Part shown: piece after piece, positions 56,615 to 64,000 of the stretch | Position numbering within the stretch: the stretch's first letter is position 1 | Layout: each line of letters begins with the position of its first letter | The notes under the pieces: generated by a model | Databases searched by the model: none | Told to the model about the DNA's origin: nothing | What the model saw: the letters and a program-made list of their open reading frames with translations, nothing else | NCBI GenBank assembly: GCA_029204045.2 | Contig: CM055076.1 | Span: forward strand, 9,025,966 to 9,089,965 | Origin: Tillandsia leiboldiana | Taxonomy: Eukaryota; Streptophyta; Magnoliopsida; Poales; Bromeliaceae | Direction of reading: 5' to 3' | Length of the DNA stretch: 64,000 nucleotides | Translations under genes and position numbers: made by a program

Positions 56615-59600
56615 AAGTCTACTAGAGGCATAAGATAACAAATGCGGTATACTAAAAGTGAAAAAGCAGGAAATAAATCTACAGCTACCATGGCTCTATC
56701 TAATAATGCTCAATGGGTGGTACAGATGAATAAGATGCATCTACTGAGACCCAGTCACAAAATCAACCCAATCACACTGACTGCCACATAGGGTCCAGTC
56801 AAACCTGTGCCTACCCTACAATCACATACCCGCACTAGGTCAGGAATTACGTAGGTGGTCCCACTCGGACTGCGTCGACAAGCTACGAAAGATAAGTAAT
56901 AGGCCTAGCTCCGGAGCGGCACTCGAGGGGAGCGACCCCACCGAGAAAAGTATCTGCGCATCTCTGTCGAGCTCAATATGGCTCATGCAGGGTATAGTCC
57001 AAAAACCACGATCAATCAGATCGACAAAGTCCGACTCACAACACTAACCCACCGGCTGGATGAACTCAACGGCCGGGACCGCCGTCGACCAAATGGCTCC
57101 CAAGACAGGACATCAAACTCAACATGCCAAAACTCACTGGTTGGAGATACTCCACAGCCGACGACAACGAAGGGCCCGAAAACTCTGAAAAACTAGTATC
57201 TACAACCGAAATCAAACAAGAACAGGCTAGCATAACCTCTCGTTGTTCTCGACCAGAGGAAGAAAACAGACCTTAGAACCTAGATCACTCGAACCCTCCT
57301 GGGCGATGAAGTTTAGAGGAAAAGATGATATTTATTACTGAAAACTATTTTCACTCGAACCCTCTCGGGGTGAGGACCCAAAATAGTTTCTTTTTATAAA
57401 ACCATCTTGATTTAAGAAAATTCATTTTAATGAATTTTAGTTCTTTTAGGAAAATCAGTTAGAAAATAAGTTTTATTTCCAAACCCCGAAAGGCTAATGC
57501 CTTCGCCCAATCAGACAAGAACAGACTCCGACGACCCTTCGATATTTGGAAGGAAAATATTGGTTTACTGAAATCATATATGTCCAAAAAGATTATGCAT
57601 TCAAGATCCTGAAATCAAAAGCGCGCTACTGCCACGAACTCAGTGGCGATAAACCGAACGGAGAAACTCGACGACCCGGGACCACCGTTTACCCAAACGG
57701 CTCCCGACACGAGTACTAGACTAGCCACAGCTACCATACTCCACTCGGCCCCCAGACACGAGCGCAACATGCATCCCACAAAACCTAACAACTCGGCCCA
57801 CTATCTGGGTGAGAAAAAACTCTATGTCCAGGAATGAATATGTAAAGTGTGGGGGTTTCTAAAGTATAAAAGAATCTAGCCCAGATGAGGGTTTTCTACT
57901 AGTCTGGTTTGCACATACAACATATGACAGGGTGCTAGGTCAAAGTTCCATTATTAGCATTTATAAATGTGATAAACAATAAATGGATTCTAACATGCAA
58001 GATACAAGTTAAACATCAATCAAGGGTAATGCAACATTATAACCTCTAAACATAACTCAACTAGCTCAAGATTAACATAAATATCACAAGACTTTCAATT
58101 ACCATAAATGAACATTACTACAAATAAGATCCTAGATCCTAGATCATGTACCAAAAGTCAAGTAAGCATCCATCATCATAACATAGCTTAATCCTCATGC
58201 TTACAAATCCACATACAAGTTGTATACTTAAAATGCATGCTTGCTAATATTTAGAATTAGGGGACCGTCCGCCGATTTTGGAGACAAAAACAACCCACTT
58301 GGAAATGGTCGATCCAAAGCCCGATCAAGCTGAAATCCGACGTGAAGAAACCTCGACTCCTCAGGAAAATAATGGCGTAGAAATCACCCCAATCCGACTC
58401 CCGGATTGGGCGCAAATGACAAAATAACAAGCGCTGCGCGGTAATATCCAAAAATTCAGCAATAGTCCCAGGTGATAAAGGAAGGAATTTTCTGCAATAA
58501 ATATTTCTAAGCAAGGTTCCAAACAGTGGTACAAAGTGTTCTTAATCCCATAAACCTTCCCAACCATCAAAATTCCATTAAGTACCCTTGATAATTAGCA
58601 CTCAACCAAACTATATCATGCTATCCAAAACAGGGCATTGAAATGAAGCTTAGTGTTCAAGGATTTTTAGAGCTTAAATTAAAAGTAATTTCTCTTAAGT
58701 TCCAACATGAAAAATGCTCTTTTATATCTTGTTAACACATCCATACAAAGAGACCCCCAAAAATCATGATAATCTCGTAGCTACCACCATACAAATGCTC
58801 ATGGCTCAAAGGAACACGAAAACAACTGCACTACCAAAATCTGCATTGAAGGGTCTGAAAGATGGTGAAATTTACCTGGCCAAACGAGCTCCGAATTTAA
58901 AAAGAAAGGTGGCGATGGATTCCTCGTTGAGTATATATGTGAATCGAGCTAAAGAACTCCTAAATCCGAGCTCGTATGAAAGAGAAAACACAAAATTACT
59001 CAAGAGTGTCCAAGCATAAAATCTGTGCGGGATGGTTCTAGAAAAACCAAAAATACTCAAAAAAATCCCATGATCCACGAAAAATGGTGAATATCAAACT
59101 TGTAGATTTACCTCTCGTGGAGAGCCCTTCTAAATTTCAGCTCGAAATTCCAAGAAATGAGGTCTGGGCGAATTTTGCACCAAAATACGACGGTGAAGCT
59201 CTAAAAACAGCACTAATGGTGGTGCTACACTTGAGGAAGAAGATGGTCTCCCCAAGCCCCCTTGTGGCCAACAATGGTGGAGGTGAAGTTGTAGAAGATG
59301 AAGACGTTGCTGCTGTGAAGAATCCCAGGTGCACCAGCTAGAGAAGGAGGAAGAGCTGCTACATGAAGAAGAAGAAGAAGAAAAGAAGGAAAAAGAAAAA
59401 AGAAAAAGAGAAAAAATGGGAGAGAGAGAGGTGAGGCTCGGGCTACAGTTGTAGCCCGACCCACTTCCCCCGCCAGCGCCCAAACAGGGCGCCACGTGGC
59501 GGCCATCCAGGCACTCCCGCAAAACGGGAGGACGGCCCGGATGGCACCGCGTCGCGCCTTGTGGTTGGCGGGCGCCAACCACTGGCGCAACGCCGCGTGG

Positions 59601-59912
59601 GGCCCGCGGGGGAGCAGCGCAACGTACGCCCACACCTGCGCACGTCGTCCAACGCAGAAGGTCGTGTGGCCGGGCCGCCCAATCAAGCGCTAACACATGG
59701 CGACGCGGGTTTTCGGCGCTCCTGGTGCACCGTAGAACCTGTAGATCCACGTACAATAAAAATATACACCCGGAAATAGCTATTTTTGACCGTTTTCGCG
59801 CGCTGAGTCCGTTTTTGGCATCCGTTTGATGCACAACGCATTCTAAACACCAATACTAGGTGTTTTCTCGCCGCCAAGCCACACGGGTAACCAAGGCAAC
59901 CAGGACACCACA

Positions 59913-60780
59913 TGACGTGCCATGTACTCAACTCTATCACGCCGCATGCGCCGCCCGATTAGCGTCGTCCGGGCACTTCTGTCTCCTTCGTATTCAGCCG
60001 GTTTCTCCTATAAATAGTATTGAGAGCAAATATACTCGGAGGAAATCTTATTGAATGTTGTGAAAGGCTAACTTTAGCCGATGACTGGAAATCTTCAGCA
60101 TACTGTGGAATTCGAGGATTTCTTCCTCGAATCGGCTCATGCCCGAATGAGCGTTTTTCAGCGATCCAAGCAACCAATTGCGACCTTCTGCAGTTCTTCA
60201 GCCTAAGGTAGGGGATATCATTAAGCAGGGGTAATCTCTTACGTTGACTACTGTCTTGAGTTTTGTCTTACTATTTTCTTTTTACTTTCGAGTAGTGGAG
60301 CTAGGAGTCTAGCCGGGTCGGCCGCCCGTTGTGATTGTGTTGTTCGGTTGTTGCCTTGTTGAGCCGAGGGCTCGGTTGTCTGTTCCTTTTTGTAACCGAA
60401 TCGACAGATGGAATAAAATTATTTTGATATTTTATCCCTTGTACTCTGATATTGTGTATCGTTTTGTTTCCTTTTTATTAAGCGCGATTGGGACTGACCG
60501 TTCCGTTCAAGTGGAGCGTGGCTTACCCGTTCGGCGAGAAGTCTGTGTGTGCTCCCGAATCAATCAATCGACGGTTCCAGGGCAAGACATTTGAGCTTGA
60601 GACTAGCTTTAGGCTTGGTGATTTTGCTCTGAGGTTGTTTTGGGCTTGGTTGTGGAGCTTCATCTTGGGTTGTGGTGTTCATAAGCCTTTGGTTGTGTTG
60701 GAGCTCTAGTTGGTACCGACAGTAGATCGAGTCGCACCGACTCAATCCCATGATTGGATTAGCTTTTGAGGTGAGTTTGA
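59913..60780 (+). other. Unassigned segment with promoter- and polyA-like signals, inside H
   Basis: CTATAAATAG near 60009-60018 (TATA-like), then about 400 bp later GAATAAAAT (60410-60418, polyA-like). This is the arrangement of an LTR or a short transcription unit. No TSD or TG...CA ends were found. Open frames are short and unrecognised. It may be a further solo LTR within H. Confidence 0.3.
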
Positions 60781-61850
60781 TTTCACCAAAATGAGCAAAC
60801 TTTCTATTATGTCTATTTTATTTTGATGTCTAGCATGCTAGAGTAATATTATGATTTTTTTGGTAAAAGCTGATACTGCTTGAAAATTAGTATAAAATTA
60901 TGTTTGGACTCCGAAATATTTTTGGTATAAAATAGGTAGTAAATGACACTAGAAAAATGATTAAAATAATTTTTTAACCTATATTTGGACACTCGATAAA
61001 TTATTTGTACCGTGCCTAGTCATATTTATTTCATTATATTTTTCTCGCCCTGGGTAGAGGGTTGTGAGTAGTCGGGTTAGTGTAGGTTGCATTTACGCTC
61101 GTGCCGCAGGGCTAAGTGGATTTTTGTGGTAGCTCATAAACTGAGTTCTAGTGTCTGAAGTCGTTCGGGTTGACGGTTGTTATGGACCGTTAAGTGTTTT
61201 TTCGACCTATGAAGCCGTTTGGGTTGACGGTGGTTATGGACCGTTAAGTGTTTTTTCGGCCTATGCTATGGGAATATTAAGTGTTGAGAGCTTGTCGATC
61301 TGAATTATCGTTGATTTGGACTATAGCCTGCATGAGCCATATTGAGCTCGATTGAGATGCGTAGCTTTTCCTTGGTAGTGTCGCGCCCCTCAAATGCTGC
61401 TCCGGAGCTAGGCCATTTTACTGCGTGACGTCAATGTAGGTCGTTTGGGCGCCCTACGTAATTCCAATCCTCCGCGGATGTAATGATTGTAGGTGGGCGC
61501 AGGTTTGACTGGATGCGATGTGGTAGTCAGTGAGATTGGGTAGACTATGAACATCCTATGAGAGTAGATGCAGTTGTATATCCTCATTTTCTTTTGAGTA
61601 TAGTAGATAGAGGCATAATAGTTGTATATTCATTTTCATCTTTTACTTTTTTGTTGCTTAGCAGTAGTCTTAGTTATGCCTCTAGTAGACATAGTGGGTA
61701 GATCGTCGATCTTGGTGACGGTACCCACTATGGACTACTTTCTTTTTTTAGTTTTCACACCCGCTGTCGGTACCCTTTTTGTAGAGAATTCTGCACCTGT
61801 TCCAACGCCAGCAACCACATTTGATCGAGAAAAGGGATTCTTCGGCGGCG
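60781..61850 (+). mobile_element. Element H, 3' part (truncated end)
   Basis: Carries the family's internal landmarks in order: GGACTATAGCCTGCATGAGCC (61318), TCGCGCCCCTCAAATGCTGCTCCGG (61380), GTGGGCGCAGGTTTGACTGG (61493), GCCTCTAGTAGACATAGTGGG (61677) and the stem-loop AGTGGGT/ACCCACT (61692-61728). The GGGGCGTGACA end is not found, so H is truncated or decayed. A tandem copy of a ~75-bp phrase (GTTTGGGTTGACGGTGGTTATGGACCG) lies at 61155-61265. Confidence 0.6.
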
Positions 61851-62823
61851 TGGTCATAGCAGTGGTGGAGGCGGTGAACGTGATGGCGGTGGAAACCAAG
61901 ACGGTGATGGTGGAGTCAGAGGCGTAGGCAATGGTTGTGGAGATCGATGTGGCGGCGGCAGCAGTGGCGAATCCTTCAATTTGAGTGTTGAATCAAGAGT
62001 TTTGGTGGTTGGTTTTGGGCTCTGCTGGGGTGATCTTGGTGGAGTTTTTCACGCCCTGTTGCTGACATTGCCTGGCCATAGAACGTGGGAGCGTGCTGCC
62101 GTTGTCTTCAAGTGCGTCGCCACCTCGAGAGGTAAAAATCGCCGCCCCTTTCTTTTGATTCTTTGTGAGCGATTCTTTACAGAAACATCATGCAATTTTT
62201 TTTTTTTTGCCTCAGGAACCTATATCAGATTTTTCTATTTGGTGTTACTGTAAATCCTAATGCAACTTTTTTACCTAATACTTTATTTTATCACTTACTA
62301 TGTACGTATTTTAATTTTTTACCAATTTTATTTTATTTTTTTGTAGAAATCGTTGGCGATTTATTACAACAATTTATCTTTTGTCTGCTGGTGCATTTAT
62401 CCGATTCTCCGGTAAATCGTAATTCAACATATGATTATATTGTTGCAGCGAGATCCTGGTGAGTGGCCTAAATTTGTCGTAGTATGATTTCATTCCGTAA
62501 TTTGATATTGAATTGATCTATATCGAGATTTTAGAACAATTTGTTTATATTGTTGCACTAAATTTGGTATAAATTTAGGTATAATAATATATGTCCGCTG
62601 CATCGCGTGGATCACTACACTAATTATTAATGAGTACATTCTCATGATCACTTTCCTTATCGCCTCTCCTGTCAATAATATTAATAGTAGATTCATTAAT
62701 AGCAGATTTATTCCAATAATCACGGGAAGTAGACAACTTGCATATTTACCGAAACTTCACCATACAAGGTACAAATTCAAATACCATTAATTTAAAGAAA
62801 GATCAAATTTTCTTTACCTCCAT
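61851..62823. other. Unassigned sequence between H and the right-hand genes
   Basis: 61850-61980 is GTGGAGGCGGTG-type simple sequence. A plus-strand donor-like GAG|GTAAAAATC lies near 62130. Minus-strand fragments around 62720-62620 read RDYWNKSAINESTINIIDRR before stops and could belong to the gene at 62827-63381. Nothing firmly supported. Confidence 0.3.
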
Positions 62824-62826
62824 TCA

Positions 62827-63381
62827 TAGGGGTTCGAATTGTATATGAGACATTGTGGGTGCTACATGGGAGGTCGTCGGGTGCACATGGAAGGTCGTGG
62901 GTTGTTCACAAGAGGTCGTGGGTTGCGCATCAATAGTCGTGGGTTGCACACAAGAGGTCGTAGGTTGTGCATTGCTAATCGATAAAGAAGCAGTAGTCAC
63001 AACATATGGAGACCGGTTTTGTCTGCAGTACATATAATTTTTTATTAGCAAAATATTAATAATTCGACAAAATATTCACCGAATTTTTTACGCTTTACTA
63101 TCCTTGTACGTAGTCCTCACACCACCTTCATTACCAATATCAAAAGCACTCATTAAATAGTCGAAAAAACTCATATTGAAATCGTTTGAAGCATTATCGT
63201 GTAATAGCCCTCCAATTAATATATAATGCCCTCCAATTAATATATAATTTTCTGACGTATGCAAATCTTTCGCAATGTATACCATTATGCATCCATAATA
63301 TTCAAAAAATCCCATTATTTCTTCAAATGATAAATCACTTATTATTTCGTGAGCTATATATTTATTGAAATCGTGAGGCAT
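62827..63381 (-). CDS. Predicted two-exon small gene with heptad-repeat C-terminus, unknown product
   Basis: On the minus strand an ATG at 63381 (in-frame TAA three codons earlier region) opens exon 1 to 63092. A 69-bp intron with GT...AG ends (63091-63023) follows. Exon 2 from 63022 keeps the frame to a stop at 62824-62826, giving about 162 residues. Exon 1 (MPHDFNKYIAHEIISDLSFE...) is acidic/hydrophobic and has a 21-bp in-frame duplication (ILIGG twice). Exon 2 has a seven-residue repeat of QPTTS type, from a 21-bp DNA repeat. I recognise no family. It may be a transposon or domesticated gene fragment. Divergently placed ~0.39 kb from the dynein light chain start. Confidence 0.35.
62851..62976. 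repeat. 21-bp tandem repeat
   Basis: GGTCGTGGGTTG-type units start at 62872, 62893, 62914, 62935 and 62956, with a weaker unit before them. The period of 21 bp keeps any frame, giving a 7-residue repeat on either strand. Confidence 0.88.
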
Positions 63382-63734
63382 CGATTAAGAATTTGAAATG
63401 AAATTATTTATCATATAATTTGCTAATCTATATATATATATCCTTATTTCGAAATTATTAATATAACACTGGAACGAATTGCAACCAATTTCTAAAGAAG
63501 AGTCCACATGGTTGGAAATTTGCCAAAAGGGAAAAATATCTGCTTCCATGTACCCAAAAAAGTGGAAGTATCCTACGACGGAATCTAAGATTAAATTTCC
63601 ACCTCTCCTACTTTATCCGTAACTCTCGTGTTGTCTTGTGAGAGTTGCTAGCATGTCACATACACAACAGCAAATGTTAGCATTCAAGGCCTGAGAGTTC
63701 TTCAGCTTTAGTAATCAACAAGCACCAGCCTCTT

Positions 63735-63774
<40 letters not shown>
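63382..63774. promoter_or_regulatory. Intergenic region upstream of the dynein light chain gene, candidate bidirectional promoter
   Basis: AT-rich (TATATATATAT near 63430) in its left half. Nearer the gene it turns into mixed 5'-leader-like sequence ending in a (GA)n tract. No firm TATA position can be given. Confidence 0.35.
63736..63773 (+). repeat. (GA)n microsatellite in the 5' leader
   Basis: About 18 GA units ending two bases before the start codon. GA/CT repeats in 5' leaders are common near plant transcription starts. Confidence 0.95.
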
Positions 63775-63778
<4 letters not shown>

Positions 63779-63912
63779 TGGAAGGAAAAGCAATGGTGGA
63801 AGACACAGATATGCCCCTGAAGATGCAGCTTCAAGCCATGTCGTCCGCCTCCGAAGCCCTCGACCTCTTCGATGTCTTCGACTGCAGAAGCATCGCAGCT
63901 CACATTAAGAAG
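63775..63912 (+). CDS. Dynein light chain, LC8/DYNLL type, exon 1 (gene continues beyond the window)
   Basis: From the ATG at 63775 exon 1 encodes 46 residues: MLEGKAMVEDTDMPLKMQL, then SSASEALDLFDVFDCRSI and AAHIKK. This is the N-terminal half of plant LC8-type dynein light chains (usual length about 90-95 residues). The exon ends AAG at 63912, and GTGTTTTCC begins the intron. The conserved rest (EFDKKYGPGWQC...) should lie to the right. Plants lack dynein heavy chains, so the protein acts as a small dimeric hub binding partner peptides, for example at nuclear pores. This is the only clear host gene in the window. Codon use is GC-richer than the surrounding repeats. Confidence 0.93.
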
Positions 63913-64000
63913 GTGTTTTCCTGTCATTGACATAATGAATAACTTGATGTATGTTTGATTTGCTTTTGAAACAACTTCTCTAAACCAACAAAAGCGAAAG

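Larger units (their letters stand above)
56247..59912 (-). mobile_element. Element G, complete family copy nested in H
   Basis: It begins TGTCACGATCCGGGG at 56247 and ends CAGGACACCACA at 59912. TSD tgacg at 56242-56246 and 59913-59917. Length 3666 bp, with the minus strand as presumed sense. Stem-loop modules at 56299-56320 and 56552-56614. The conserved U3 block lies near 59755-59810 (CGTTTTCGCGCGCTGAGTCC), and the GC-rich U3 (59450-59700) has one GCCACGTGGC at about 59491. A plus-strand A/G-rich run is at 59350-59430. No coding sequence. Confidence 0.87.

Overview
The window is plant nuclear DNA, probably from an angiosperm with a repeat-rich genome. This rests on Ty3/gypsy Tat-type and Ty1/copia Sirevirus-type LTR retrotransposons, an intron-containing plant-mobile-domain gene, and exon 1 of a plant LC8-type dynein light chain at the right edge. 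I cannot name the species. Almost all of the window is transposable elements inserted into one another. I resolved the nest from 5-bp target-site duplications (TSDs) read at the insertion borders.

Layout. (1) From 1 to about 46,057 lies one decayed gypsy element of the Tat lineage: gag at 1-3763, pol at 25185-30300, a 108-109-bp tandem array at 30495-31240, an antisense intron-containing plant-mobile-domain (PMD) gene at 31434-43451, a 73-bp tandem array at 44428-45447 and a candidate polypurine tract near 46050. (2) Element A (3764-25179, TSD gaatc) splits its gag/pol boundary. A is split by the Sirevirus Copia-1 (7146-24884, minus strand, TSD cggaa). Copia-1 is split by element B (14243-21452, TSD ttttc), and B contains element C (about 17472-20658). 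This gives five nesting levels. (3) The antisense PMD gene is interrupted by element D (32877-36647) and by a young Copia-2 (38372-43103, TSD atatc), whose single long frame carries one nonsense codon. (4) From 46.5 to 48.6 kb is the 3' end of another Sirevirus. From about 48.7 to 61.9 kb is an old element H, carrying inside it E (49054-52539, TSD tgatc), F (52807-55749, TSD ctagc) and G (56247-59912, TSD tgacg). (5) The last 2 kb is the least repetitive part. It holds a possible two-exon minus-strand gene with 21-bp coding repeats and, head-to-head with it, the dynein light chain first exon.

A-H form one superfamily of non-coding, LTR-like elements, mostly 2.9-4.0 kb. They have TG...CA ends (TGTCACGCCCC at one end, read as GGGGCGTGACA on the sense strand), 5-bp TSDs and no internal coding region in any copy. 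They share a layout: a conserved U3 block, a GC-rich segment packed with CACGTG and CCAAT motifs, a TATA box, and, near the GGGGCGTGACA end, a set of stem-loops whose paired arms change together between copies. I regard this structured, G-box-loaded family as the most interesting content of the window. The Sirevirus's possible separately promoted and spliced env-like gene and the antisense PMD gene come next.
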